This document shows positions 1 through 13,493 of a stretch of 31,947 nucleotides of DNA, one piece after another. Location of the stretch: the NCBI GenBank assembly GCA_001586965.3, contig LUCW03001895.1, forward strand, positions 1 through 31,947, read 5' to 3'. Each line of letters opens with the position of its first letter. The first letter of the stretch is position 1. Position numbers and translations under genes: made by a program. This stretch comes from Sphaeroforma sirkka. Its lineage: Eukaryota > Opisthokonta > Ichthyosporea > Ichthyophonida. Under the pieces are notes generated by a model that did not search any database, was not told the origin of the DNA, and saw only the letters and a program-made list of their open reading frames with translations.

Positions 1-3000
1 AAACCTTCTATCTGGGCTCTTCTGGTTCATACCTTATACGGATTGAAATATTTGCAGTGCGTGACCGATCTAGTCTATATATCGTTGGCCAACGGCTAAG
101 AAACCTTCTATCTGGGCTCTTCTGGTTCATACCTATACGGATTGAAATATTTGCAGTGCGTGACCGATCTAGTCTATATATCGTTGGCCAACGGCTAAGA
201 AAACCTTCTATCTGGGCTCTTCTGGTTCATACCTATACGGATTGAAATATTTGCAGTGCGTGACCGGTCTAGTCTATATATCGTTGGCCAACGGCTAAGA
301 AACCTTCTATCTGGGCTCTTCTGGTTCATACCTATACGGATTGAAATATTTGCAGTGCGTGACCGATCTAGTCTATATATCGTTGGCCAACGGCTAAGAA
401 ACCTTCTATCTGGGCTCTTCTGGTTCTGTACCTATACGGATTGAAATATTTGCAGTGCGTGACCGATCTAGTCTATATATCGTTGGCCAACGGCTAAGAA
501 ACCTTCTATCTGGGCTCTTCTGGTTCGTACCTATACGGATTGAAATATTTGCAGTGCGTGACCGATCTAGTCTATATATCGTTGGCCAACGGCTAAGAAA
601 CCTTCTATCTGGGCTCTTCTGGTTCGTACCTATACGGATTGAAATATTTGCAGTGCGTGACCGGTCTAGTCTATATATCGTTGGCCAACGGCTAAGAAAC
701 CTTCTATCTGGGCTCTTCTGGTTCGTACCTATACGGATTGAAATATTTGCAGTGCGTGACCGATCTAGTCTATATATCGTTGGCCAACGGCTAAGAAACC
801 TTCTATCTGGGCTCTTCTGGTTCATACCTATACGGATTGAAATATTTGCAGTGCGTGACCGATCTAGTCTATATATCGTTGGCCAACGGCTAAGAAACCT
901 TCTATCTGGGCTCTTCTGGTTCATACCTATACGGATTGAAATATTTGCAGTGCGTGACCGATCTAGTCTATATATCGTTGGCCAACGGCTAAGAAACCTT
1001 CTATCTGGGCTCTTCTGGTTCGTACCTATACGGATTGAAATATTTGCAGTGCGTGACCGATCTAGTCTATATATCGTTGGCCAACGGCTAAGAAACCTTC
1101 TATCTGGGCTCTTCTGGTTCATACCTATACGGATTGAAATATTTGCAGTGCGTGACCGATCTAGTCTATATATCGTTGGCCAACGGCTAAGAAAACTTCT
1201 ATCTGGGCTCTTCTGGTTCGTACCTATACGGATTGAAATATTTGCAGTGCGTGACCGATCTAGTCTATATATCGTTGGCCAACGGCTAAGAAACCTTCTA
1301 TCTGGGCTCTTCTGGTTCATACCTATACGGATTGAAATATTTGCAGTGCGTGACCGGTCTAGTCTATATATCGTTGGCCAACGGCTAAGAAACCTTCTAT
1401 CTGGGCTCTTCTGGTTCATACCTATACGGATTGAAATATTTGCAGTGCGTGACCGATCTAGTCTATATATCGTTGGCCAACGGCTAAGAAACCTTCTATC
1501 TGGGCTCTTCTGGTTCATACCTATACGGATTGAAATATTTGCAGTGCGTGACCGATCTAGTCTATATATCGTTGGCCAACGGCTAAGAAACCTTCTATCT
1601 GGGCTCTTCTGGTTCGTACCTATACGGATTGAAATATTTGCAGTGCGTGACCGGGATCTAGTCTATATATCGTTGGCCAACGGCTAAGAAACCTTCTATC
1701 TGGGCTCTTCTGGTTCGTACCTATACGGATTGAAATATTTGCAGTGCGTGACCGGTCTAGTCTATATATCGTTGGCCAACGGCTAAGAAACCTTCTATCT
1801 GGGCTCTTCTGGTTCATACCTATACGGATTGAAATATTTGCAGTGCGTGACCGATCTAGTCTATATATCGTTGGCCAACGGCTAAGAAACCTTCTATCTG
1901 GGCTCTTCTGGTTCATACCTATACGGATTGAAATATTTGCAGTGCGTGACCGATCTAGTCTATATATCGTTGGCCAACGGCTAAGAAACCTTCTATCTGG
2001 GCTCTTCTGGTTCATACCTATACGGATTGAAATATTTGCAGTGCGTGACCGATCTAGTCTATATATCGTTGGCCAACGGCTAAGAAACCTTCTATCTGGG
2101 CTCTTCTGGTTCGTACCTATACGGATTGAAATATTTGCAGTGCGTGACCGGTCTAGTCTATATATCGTTGGCCAACGGCTAAGAAACCTTCTATCTGGGC
2201 TCTTCTGGTTCGTACCTATACGGATTGAAATATTTGCAGTGCGTGACCGGTCTAGTCTATATATCGTTGGCCAACGGCTAAGAAACCTTCTATCTGGGCT
2301 CTTCTGGTTCATACCTATACGGATTGAAATATTTGCAGTGCGTGACCGATCTAGTCTATATATCGTTGGCCAACGGCTAAGAAACCTTCTATCTGGGCTC
2401 TTCTGGTTCATACCTATACGGATTGAAATATTTGCAGTGCGTGACCGATCTAGTCTATATATCGTTGGCCAACGGCTAAGAAACCTTCTATCTGGGCTCT
2501 TCTGGTTCGTACCTATACGGATTGAAATATTTGCAGTGCGTGACCGGTCTAGTCTATATATCGTTGGCCAACGGCTAAGAAACCTTCTATCTGGGCTCTT
2601 CTGGTTCATACCTATACGGATTGAAATATTTGCAGTGCGTGACCGGTCTAGTCTATATATCGTTGGCCAACGGCTAAGAAACCTTCTATCTGGGCTCTTC
2701 TGGTTCATACCTATACGGATTGAAATATTTGCAGTGCGTGACCGGATCTAGTCTATATATCGTTGGCCAACGGCTAAGAAACCTTCTATCTGGGCTCTTC
2801 TGGTTCGTACCTATACGGATTGAAATATTTGCAGTGCGTGACCGGTCTAGTCTATATATCGTTGGCCAACGGCTAAGAAACCTTCTATCTGGGCTCTTCT
2901 GGTTCGTACCTATACGGATTGAAATATTTGCAGTGCGTGACCGGATCTAGTCTATATATCGTTGGCCAACGGCTAAGAAACCTTCTATCTGGGCTCTTCT

Positions 3001-6000
3001 GGTTCATACCTATACGGATTGAAATATTTGCAGTGCGTGACCGGATCTAGTCTATATATCGTTGGCCAACGGCTAAGAAACCTTCTATCTGGGCTCTTCT
3101 GGTTCGTACCTATACGGATTGAAATATTTGCAGTGCGTGACCGATCTAGTCTATATATCGTTGGCCAACGGCTAAGAAACCTTCTATCTGGGCTCTTCTG
3201 GTTCGTACCTATACGGATTGAAATATTTGCAGTGCGTGACCGGTCTAGTCTATATATCGTTGGCCAACGGCTAAGAAAACCTTCTATCTGGGCTCTTCTG
3301 GTTCGTACCTATACGGATTGAAATATTTGCAGTGCGTGACCGATCTAGTCTATATATCGTTGGCCAACGGCTAAGAAACCTTCTATCTGGGCTCTTCTGG
3401 TTCGTACCTATACGGATTGAAATATTTGCAGTGTGACCGATCTAGTCTATATATCGTTGGCCAACGGCTAAGAAACCTTCTATCTGGGCTCTTCTGGTTC
3501 ATACCTATACGGATTGAAATATTTGCAGTGCGTGACCGATCTAGTCTATATATCGTTGGCCAACGGCTAAGAAACCTTCTATCTGGGCTCTTCTGGTTCG
3601 TACCTATACGGATTGAAATATTTGCAGTGCGTGACCGGTCTAGTCTATATATCGTTGGCCAACGGCTAAGAAACCTTCTATCTGGGCTCTTCTGGTTCGT
3701 ACCTATACGGATTGAAATATTTGCAGTGCGTGACCGATCTAGTCTATATATCGTTGGCCAACGGCTAAGAAACCTTCTATCTGGGCTCTTCTGGTTCATA
3801 CCTATACGGATTGAAATATTTGCAGTGCGTGACCGATCTAGTCTATATATCGTTGGCCAACGGCTAAGAAACCTTCTATCTGGGCTCTTCTGGTTCGTAC
3901 CTATACGGATTGAAATATTTGCAGTGCGTGACCGATCTAGTCTATATATCGTTGGCCAACGGCTAAGAAACCTTCTATCTGGGCTCTTCTGGTTCGTACC
4001 TATACGGATTGAAATATTTGCAGTGCGTGACCGGTCTAGTCTATATATCGTTGGCCAACGGCTAAGAAACCTTCTATCTGGGCTCTTCTGGTCTGTACCT
4101 ATACGGATTGAAATATTTGCAGTGCGTGACCGATCTAGTCTATATATCGTTGGCCAACGGCTAAGAAACCTTCTATCTGGGCTCTTCTGGTTCATACCTA
4201 TACGGATTGAAATATTTGCAGTGCGTGACCGGTCTAGTCTATATATCGTTGGCCAACGGCTAAGAAACCTTCTATCTGGGCTCTTCTGGTTCGTACCTAT
4301 ACGGATTGAAATATTTGCAGTGCGTGACCGTCTAGTCTATATATCGTTGGCCAACGGCTAAGAAACCTTCTATCTGGGCTCTTTGGTTCATACCTATACG
4401 GATTGAAATATTTGCAGTGCGTGACCGGTCTAGTCTATATATCGTTGGCCAACGGCTAAGAAACCTTCTATCTGGGCTCTTCTGGTTCGTACCTATACGG
4501 ATTGAAATATTTGCAGTGCGTGACCGGTCTAGTCTATATATCGTTGGCCAACGGCTAAGAAACCTTCTATCTGGGCTCTTCTGGTTCATACCTATACGGA
4601 TTGAAATATTTGCAGTGCGTGACCGGTCTAGTCTATATATCGTTGGCCAACGGCTAAGAAACCTTCTATCTGGGCTCTTCTGGTTCGTACCTATACGGAT
4701 TGAAATATTTGCAGTGCGTGACCGATCTAGTCTATATATCGTTGGCCAACGGCTAAGAAACCTTCTATCTGGGCTCTTCTGGTTCGTACCTATACGGATT
4801 GAAATATTTGCAGTGCGTGACCGGTCTAGTCTATATATCGTTGGCCAACGGCTAAGAAACCTTCTATCTGGGCTCTTCTGGTTCGTACCTATACGGATTG
4901 AAATATTTGCAGTGCGTGACCGGTCTAGTCTATATATCGTTGGCCAACGGCTAAGAAACCTTCTATCTGGGCTCTTCTGGTTCGTACCTATACGGATTGA
5001 AATATTTGCAGTGCGTGACCGGTCTAGTCTATATATCGTTGGCCAACGGCTAAGAAACCTTCTATCTGGGCTCTTCTGGTTCGTACCTATACGGATTGAA
5101 ATATTTGCAGTGCGTGACCGGTCTAGTCTATATATCGTTGGCCAACGGCTAAGAAACCTTCTATCTGGGCTCTTCTGGTTCATACCTATACGGATTGAAA
5201 TATTTGCAGTGCGTGACCGGTCTAGTCTATATATCGTTGGCCAACGGCTAAGAAACCTTCTATCTGGGCTCTTCTGGTTCATACCTATACGGATTGAAAT
5301 ATTTGCAGTGCGTGACCGGTCTAGTCTATATATCGTTGGCCAACGGCTAAGAAACCTTCTATCTGGGCTCTTCTGGTTCGTACCCTATACGGATTGAAAT
5401 ATTTGCAGTGCGTGACCGATCTAGTCTATATATCGTTGGCCAACGGCTAAGAAAACCTTCTATCTGGGCTCTTCTGGTTCGTACCTATACGGATTGAAAT
5501 ATTTGCAGTGCGTGACCGGTCTAGTCTATATATCGTTGGCCAACGGCTAAGAAACCTTCTATCTGGGCTCTTCTGGTTCGTACCTATACGGATTGAAATA
5601 TTTGCAGTGCGTGACCGGTCTAGTCTATATATCGTTGGCCAACGGCTAAGAAACCTTCTATCTGGGCTCTTCTGGTTCGTACCTATACGGATTGAAATAT
5701 TTGCAGTGCGTGACCGGTCTAGTCTATATATCGTTGGCCAACGGCTAAGAAACCTTCTATCTGGGCTCTTCTGGTTCGTACCTATACGGATTGAAATATT
5801 TGCAGTGCGTGACCGATCTAGTCTATATATCGTTGGCCAACGGCTAAGAAACCTTCTATCTGGGCTCTTCTGGTTCGTACCTATACGGATTGAAATATTT
5901 GCAGTGCGTGACCGGTCTAGTCTATATATCGTTGGCCAACGGCTAAGAAACCTTCTATCTGGGCTCTTCTGGTTCGTACCTATACGGATTGAAATATTTG

Positions 6001-9000
6001 CAGTGCGTGACCGGTCTAGTCTATATATCGTTGGCCAACGGCTAAGAAACCTTCTATCTGGGCTCTTCTGGTTCGTACCTATACGGATTGAAATATTTGC
6101 AGTGCGTGACCGGTCTAGTCTATATATCGTTGGCCAACGGCTAAGAAACCTTCTATCTGGGCTCTTCTGGTTCATACCTATACGGATTGAAATATTTGCA
6201 GTGCGTGACCGGATCTAGTCTATATATCGTTGGCCAACGGCTAAGAAACCTTCTATCTGGGCTCTTCTGGTTCGTACCTATACGGATTGAAATATTTGCA
6301 GTGCGTGACCGGTCTAGTCTATATATCGTTGGCCAACGGCTAAGAAACCTTCTATCTGGGCTCTTCTGGTTCGTACCTATACGGATTGAAATATTTGCAG
6401 TGCGTGACCGGTCTAGTCTATATATCGTTGGCCAACGGCTAAGAAACCTTCTATCTGGGCTCTTCTGGTTCATACCTATACGGATTGAAATATTTGCAGT
6501 GCGTGACCGGTCTAGTCTATATATCGTTGGCCAACGGCTAAGAAACCTTCTATCTGGGCTCTTCTGGTTCGTACCTATACGGATTGAAATATTTGCAGTG
6601 CGTGACCGGTCTAGTCTATATATCGTTGGCCAACGGCTAAGAAACCTTCTATCTGGGCTCTTCTGGTTCGTACCTATACGGATTGAAATATTTGCAGTGC
6701 GTGACCGGTCTAGTCTATATATCGTTGGCCAACGGCTAAGAAACCTTCTATCTGGGCTCTTCTGGTTCGTACCTATACGGATTGAAATATTTGCAGTGCG
6801 TGACCGGTCTAGTCTATATATCGTTGGCCAACGGCTAAGAAACCTTCTATCTGGGCTCTTCTGGTTCATACCTATACGGATTGAAATATTTGCAGTGCGT
6901 GACCGGATCTAGTCTATATATCGTTGGCCAACGGCTAAGAAACCTTCTATCTGGGCTCTTCTGGTTCATACCTATACGGATTGAAATATTTGCAGTGCGT
7001 GACCGATCTAGTCTATATATCGTTGGCCAACGGCTAAGAAACCTTCTATCTGGGCTCTTCTGGTTCGTACCTATACGGATTGAAATATTTGCAGTGCGTG
7101 ACCGGTCTAGTCTATATATCGTTGGCCAACGGCTAAGAAACCTTCTATCTGGGCTCTTCTGGTTCGTACCTATACGGATTGAAATATTTGCAGTGCGTGA
7201 CCGGTCTAGTCTATATATCGTTGGCCAACGGCTAAGAAACCTTCTATCTGGGCTCTTCTGGTTCGTACCTATACGGATTGAAATATTTGCAGTGCGTGAC
7301 CGGTCTAGTCTATATATCGTTGGCCAACGGCTAAGAAACCTTCTATCTGGGCTCTTCTGGTTCGTACCTATACGGATTGAAATATTTGCAGTGCGTGACC
7401 GGTCTAGTCTATATATCGTTGGCCAACGGCTAAGAAACCTTCTATCTGGGCTCTTCTGGTTCGTACCTATACGGATTGAAATATTTGCAGTGCGTGACCG
7501 ATCTAGTCTATATATCGTTGGCCAACGGCTAAGAAACCTCTATCTGGGCTCTTCTGGTTCGTACCTATACGGATTGAAATATTTGCAGTGCGTGACCGGT
7601 CTAGTCTATATATCGTTGGCCAACGGCTAAGAAACCTTCTATCTGGGCTCTTCTGGTTCGTACCTATACGGATTGAAATATTTGCAGTGCGTGACCGGTC
7701 TAGTCTATATATCGTTGGCCAACGGCTAAGAAACCTTCTATCTGGGCTCTTCTGGTTCGTACCTATACGGATTGAAATATTTGCAGTGCGTGACCGGTCT
7801 AGTCTATATATCGTTGGCCAACGGCTAAGAAACCTTCTATCTGGGCTCTTCTGGTTCATACCTATACGGATTGAAATATTTGCAGTGCGTGACCGATCTA
7901 GTCTATATATCGTTGGCCAACGGCTAAGAAACCTTCTATCTGGGCTCTTCTGGTTCATACCTATACGGATTGAAATATTTGCAGTGCGTGACCGGTCTAG
8001 TCTATATATCGTTGGCCAACGGCTAAGAAACCTTCTATCTGGGCTCTTCTGGTTCGTACCTATACGGATTGAAATATTTGCAGTGCGTGACCGATCTAGT
8101 CTATATATCGTTGGCCAACGGCTAAGAAACCTTCTATCTGGGCTCTTCTGGTTCGTACCTATACGGATTGAAATATTTGCAGTGCGTGACCGGTCTAGTC
8201 TATATATCGTTGGCCAACGGCTAAGAAACCTTCTATCTGGGCTCTTCTGGTTCGTACCTATACGGATTGAAATATTTGCAGTGCGTGACCGGTCTAGTCT
8301 ATATATCGTTGGCCAACGGCTAAGAAACCTTCTATCTGGGCTCTTCTGGTTCGTACCTATACGGATTGAAATATTTGCAGTGCGTGACCGGTCTAGTCTA
8401 TATATCGTTGGCCAACGGCTAAGAAACCTTCTATCTGGGCTCTTCTGGTTCATACCTATACGGATTGAAATATTTGCAGTGCGTGACCGGTCTAGTCTAT
8501 ATATCGTTGGCCAACGGCTAAGAAACCTTCTATCTGGGCTCTTCTGGTTCGTACCTATACGGATTGAAATATTTGCAGTGCGTGACCGGTCTAGTCTATA
8601 TATCGTTGGCCAACGGCTAAGAAACCTTCTATCTGGGCTCTTCTGGTTCGTACCTATACGGATTGAAATATTTGCAGTGCGTGACCGGTCTAGTCTATAT
8701 ATCGTTGGCCAACGGCTAAGAAACCTTCTATCTGGGCTCTTCTGGTTCGTACCTATACGGATTGAAATATTTGCAGTGCGTGACCGGTCTAGTCTATATA
8801 TCGTTGGCCAACGGCTAAGAAACCTTCTATCTGGGCTCTTCTGGTTCGTACCTATACGGATTGAAATATTTGCAGTGCGTGACCGGTCTAGTCTATATAT
8901 CGTTGGCCAACGGCTAAGAAACCTTCTATCTGGGCTCTTCTGGTTCGTACCTATACGGATTGAAATATTTGCAGTGCGTGACCGGTCTAGTCTATATATC

Positions 9001-10803
9001 GTTGGCCAACGGCTAAGAAACCTTCTATCTGGGCTCTTCTGGTTCGTACCTATACGGATTGAAATATTTGCAGTGCGTGACCGGTCTCTAGTCTATATAT
9101 CGTTGGCCAACGGCTAAGAAACCTTCTATCTGGGCTCTTCTGGTTCGTACCTATACGGATTGAAATATTTGCAGTGCGTGACCGATCTAGTCTATATATC
9201 GTTGGCCAACGGCTAAGAAACCTTCTATCTGGGCTCTTCTGGTTCGTACCTATACGGATTGAAATATTTGCAGTGCGTGACCGGTCTAGTCTATATATCG
9301 TTGGCCAACGGCTAAGAAACCTTCTATCTGGGCTCTTCTGGTTCATACCTATACGGATTGAAATATTTGCAGTGCGTGACCGGTCTAGTCTATATATCGT
9401 TGGCCAACGGCTAAGAAACCTTCTATCTGGGCTCTTCTGGTTCGTACCTATACGGATTGAAATATTTGCAGTGCGTGACCGGTCTAGTCTATATATCGTT
9501 GGCCAACGGCTAAGAAACCTTCTATCTGGGCTCTTCTGGTTCATACCTATACGGATTGAAATATTTGCAGTGCGTGACCGGTCTAGTCTATATATCGTTG
9601 GCCAACGGCTAAGAAACCTTCTATCTGGGCTCTTCTGGTTCGTACCTATATACGGATTGAAATATTTGCAGTGCGTGACCGGTCTAGTCTATATATCGTT
9701 GGCCAACGGCTAAGAAACCTTCTATCTGGGCTCTTCTGGTTCGTACCTATACGGATTGAAATATTTGCAGTGCGTGACCGGTCTAGTCTATATATCGTTG
9801 GCCAACGGCTAAGAAACCTTCTATCTGGGCTCTTCTGGTTCGTACCTATACGGATTGAAATATTTGCAGTGCGTGACCGGTCTAGTCTATATATCGTTGG
9901 CCAACGGCTAAGAAACCTTCTATCTGGGCTCTTCTGGTTCGTACCTATACGGATTGAAATATTTGCAGTGCGTGACCGGTCTAGTCTATATATCGTTGGC
10001 CAACGGCTAAGAAACCTTCTATCTGGGCTCTTCTGGTTCGTACCTATACGGATTGAAATATTTGCAGTGCGTGACCGGTCTAGTCTATATATCGTTGGCC
10101 AACGGCTAAGAAACCTTCTATCTGGGCTCTTCTGGTTCGTACCTATACGGATTGAAATATTTGCAGTGCGTGACCGGTCTAGTCTATATATCGTTGGCCA
10201 ACGGCTAAGAAACCTTCTATCTGGGCTCTTCTGGTTCGTACCTATACGGATTGAAATATTTGCAGTGCGTGACCGGTCTAGTCTATATATCGTTGGCCAA
10301 CGGCTAAGAAACCTTCTATCTGGGCTCTTCTGGTTCGTACCTATACGGATTGAAATATTTGCAGTGCGTGACCGGTCTAGTCTATATATCGTTGGCCAAC
10401 GGCTAAGAAACCTTCTATCTGGGCTCTTCTGGTTCGTACCTATACGGATTGAAATATTTGCAGTGCGTGACCGGTCTAGTCTATATATCGTTGGCCAACG
10501 GCTAAGAAACCTTCTATCTGGGCTCTTCTGGTTCGTACCTATACGGATTGAAATATTTGCAGTGCGTGACCGGTCTAGTCTATATATCGTTGGCCAACGG
10601 CTAAGAAACCTTCTATCTGGGCTCTTCTGGTTCATACCTATACGGATTGAAATATTTGCAGTGCGTGACCGGTCTAGTCTATATATCGTTGGCCAACGGC
10701 TAAGAAACCTTCTATCTGGGCTCTTCTGGTTCGTACCTATACGGATTGAAATATTTGCAGTGCGTGACCGGTCTAGTCTATATATCGTTGGCCAACGGCT
10801 AAG
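1..10803. repeat. Left heterogeneous segment of the satellite (109 units)
   Basis: There are 109 units, 18 of which are not 99 bp long. Two sites are polymorphic throughout: A or G at unit position 29 (TTCATACC or TTCGTACC) and A or G at 67 (CCGATC or CCGGTC). All four combinations occur within the first 1.4 kb, which implies exchange between units or recurrent change. By eye, A67 falls from 18 of the first 25 units to 9 of the next 25 and about 7 of the last 59. Length changes are mostly 1 or 2 bases, such as an extra A in GAAAACC (near 198, 3276, 5451) or an inserted A giving CCGGATC (near 2744, 2943, 3043, 6211, 6905). The segment starts in phase at base 1, so the array continues to the left. 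Confidence 0.9.
83..94. other. 12-bp perfect palindrome in every unit (first instance)
   Basis: CGTTGGCCAACG equals its own reverse complement. It occupies unit positions 82-93, and this is its first occurrence in the window. It recurs about every 99 bp and is intact in essentially every unit, including otherwise degraded ones near the right end. The exception I see is the last, most damaged full unit (31827-31895), where the right half is lost. A perfect palindrome of this length is a plausible site for a dimeric DNA-binding protein, but no binding factor can be named from sequence. It overlaps a stretch that resembles the CENP-B box (see findings). Persistence may simply reflect overall homogenisation, because most other unit positions are equally conserved. 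Confidence 0.6.
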
Positions 10804-11206
10804 AAACCTTCTATCTGGGCTCTTCTGGTTCGTACTGGTTCATACGGATTGAAATATTTGCAGTGCGTGACCGGTCTAGTCTATATATCGTTGGCCAACG
10901 GCTAAGAAACCTTCTATCTGGGCTCTTCTGGTTCGTACCTATACGGATTGAAATATTTGCAGTGCGTGACCGGTCTAGTCTATATATCGTTGGCCAACGG
11001 CTAAGAAACCTGCTATCTGGGCTCTTCTGGTTCGTACCTATATATTTGATTGAAATATTTGCAGTGCGTGACCGGTCTAGTCTATATATCGTTGGCCAAC
11101 GGCTAAGAAACCTTCTATCTGGGCTCTTCTGGTTCGTACCTATACGGATTGAAATATTTGCAGTGCGTGACCGGTCTAGTCTATATATCGTTGGCCAACG
11201 GCTAAG

Positions 11207-11800
11207 AAACCTTCTATCTGGGCTCTTCTGGTTCATTCCTATACGGATTGAAATATTTGCAGTGCGTGACCGGTCTAGTCTATATATCGTTGGCCAACGG
11301 CTAAGAAACCTTCTATCTGGGCTCTTCTGGTTCATTCCTATACGGATTGAAATATTTGCAGTGCGTGACCGGTCTAGTCTATATATCGTTGGCCAACGGC
11401 TAAGAAACCTTCTATCTGGGCTCTTCTGGTTCATTCCTATACGGATTGAAATATTTGCAGTGCGTGACCGGTCTAGTCTATATATCGTTGGCCAACGGCT
11501 AAGAAACCTTCTATCTGGGCTCTTCTGGTTCGTACCTATACGGATTGAAATATTTGCAGTGCGTGACCGGTCTAGTCTATATATCGTTGGCCAACGGCTA
11601 AGAAACCTGCTATCTGGGCTCTTCTGGTTCGTACCTATACGGATTGAAATATTTGCAGTGCGTGACCGGTCTAGTCTATATATCGTTGGCCAACGGCTAA
11701 GAAACCTGCTATCTGGGCTCTTCTGGTTCGTACCTATACGGATTGAAATATTTGCAGTGCGTGACCGGTCTAGTCTATATATCGTTGGCCAACGGCTAAG
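11207..11800. repeat. Six-unit block, first copy of a higher-order duplication
   Basis: Six consecutive 99-bp units show a distinctive order: three with TTCATTCC (T at unit position 31), one ordinary TTCGTACC unit, then two with CCTGCT (G at position 7). The same six-unit order recurs at 12899-13493. Because these variants are rare in the rest of the window, the shared order is best read as a segmental duplication within the array rather than independent change. This copy has no length changes. Confidence 0.75.
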
Positions 11801-12898
11801 AAACCTTCTATCTGGGCTCTTCTGGTTCGTACCTATACGGATTGAAATATTTGCAGTGCGTGACCGGTCTAGTCTATATATCGTTGGCCAACGGCTAAGA
11901 AACCTTCTATCTGGGCTCTTCTGGTTCGTACCTCCATACGGATTGAAATATTTGCAGTGCGTGACCGGTCTAGTCTATATATCGTTGGCCAACGGCTAAG
12001 AAACCCTCTATCTGGGCTCTTCTGGTTCATACCTATACGGATTGAAATATTTGCAGTGCGTGACCGGTCTAGTCTATATATCGTTGGCCAACGGCTAAGA
12101 AACCTTCTATCTGGGCTCTTCTGGTTCGTACCTATACGGATTGAAATATTTGCAGTGCGTGACCGGTCTAGTCTATATATCGTTGGCCAACGGCTAAGAA
12201 ACCTTCTATCTGGGCTCTTCTGGTTCGTACCTATACGGATACGGATTGAAATATTTGCAGTGCGTGACCGGTCTAGTCTATATATCGTTGGCCAACGGCT
12301 AAGAAACCTTCTATCTGGGCTCTTCTGGTTCGTACCTATACGGATTGAAATATTTGCAGTGCGTGACCGGTCTAGTCTATATATCGTTGGCCAACGGCTA
12401 AGAAACCTTCTATCTGGGCTCTTCTTGGTTCGTACCTATACGGATTGAAATATTTGCAGTGCGTGACCGGTCTAGTCTATATATCGTTGGCCAACGGCTA
12501 AGAAACCTTCTATCTGGGCTCTTCTGGTTCGTACCTATACGGATTGAAATATTTGCAGTGCGTGACCGGTCTAGTCTATATATCGTTGGCCAACGGCTAA
12601 GAAACCTTCTATCTGGGCTCTTCTGGTTCGTACCTATACGGATTGAAATATTTGCAGTGCGTGACCGATCTAGTCTATATATCGTTGGCCAACGGCTAAG
12701 AAACCTTCTATCTGGGCTCTTCTGGTTCGTACCTATACGGATTGAAATATTTGCAGTGCGTGACCGGTCTAGTCTATATATCGTTGGCCAACGGCTAAGA
12801 AACCTTCTATCTGGGCTCTTCTGGTTCATACCTATACGGATTGAAATATTTGCAGTGCGTGACCGGTCTAGTCTATATATCGTTGGCCAACGGCTAAG

Positions 12899-13493
12899 AA
12901 ACCTTCTATCTGGGCTCTTTCTGGTTCATTCCTATACGGATTGAAATATTTGCAGTGCGTGACCGGTCTAGTCTATATATCGTTGGCCAACGGCTAAGAA
13001 ACCTTCTATCTGGGCTCTTCTGGTTCATTCCTATACGGATTGAAATATTTGCAGTGCGTGACCGGTCTAGTCTATATATCGTTGGCCAACGGCTAAGAAA
13101 CCTTCTATCTGGGCTCTTCTGGTTCATTCCTATACGGATTGAAATATTTGCAGTGCGTGACCGGTCTAGTCTATATATCGTTGGCCAACGGCTAAGAAAC
13201 CTCTATCTGGGCTCTTCTGGTTCGTACCTATACGGATTGAAATATTTGCAGTGCGTGACCGGTCTAGTCTATATATCGTTGGCCAACGGCTAAGAAAACC
13301 TGCTATCTGGGCTCTTCTGGTTCGTACCTATACGGATTGAAATATTTGCAGTGCGTGACCGGTCTAGTCTATATATCGTTGGCCAACGGCTAAGAAACCT
13401 GCTTTCTGGGCTCTTCTGGTTCGTACCCATACGGATTGAAATATTTGCAGTGCGTGACCGGTCTAGTCTATATATCGTTGGCCAACGGCTAAG
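12899..13493. repeat. Six-unit block, second copy of a higher-order duplication
   Basis: This block repeats the pattern of 11207-11800: three TTCATTCC units, one TTCGTACC unit, then two CCTGCT units. The offset is 1692 bp, equal to 17 units plus indels. Compared with the first copy it has a gained T in the first unit, a lost T in the fourth, a gained A in the fifth, and TTT and CCC substitutions in the sixth, so it has diverged since the duplication. The similarity does not obviously extend leftward: the unit before it has CAT where the first block's preceding unit has CGT. Confidence 0.75.

Noticed and set aside
71-81. TATA box in each unit (CTATATATC)
   Set aside because: A short AT-rich motif repeated hundreds of times without any start site, gene or other promoter element is not evidence of a promoter.
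86-133. Pol III promoter (A-box-like TGGCCAACGG and B-box-like GTTCRTACC about 38 bp later) or a tRNA relic
   Set aside because: The B-box-like site has T where the consensus has its invariant A, the A-box-like site needs a gap, no T-arm stem forms around GTTCGTACC, and the unit has no TTTT terminator.
198-5455. Biological meaning of the extra A in GAAAACC units (near 198, 3276, 5451)
   Set aside because: One-base changes in a short A run are the commonest long-read consensus error, so I do not treat them as informative.
1-10803. A regular higher-order repeat of fixed period in the left flank
   Set aside because: Listing the A/G states at positions 29 and 67 for the first 55 or so units gave no repeating order; the two CCGGATC units seven units apart near 6.2 and 6.9 kb are not matched elsewhere.
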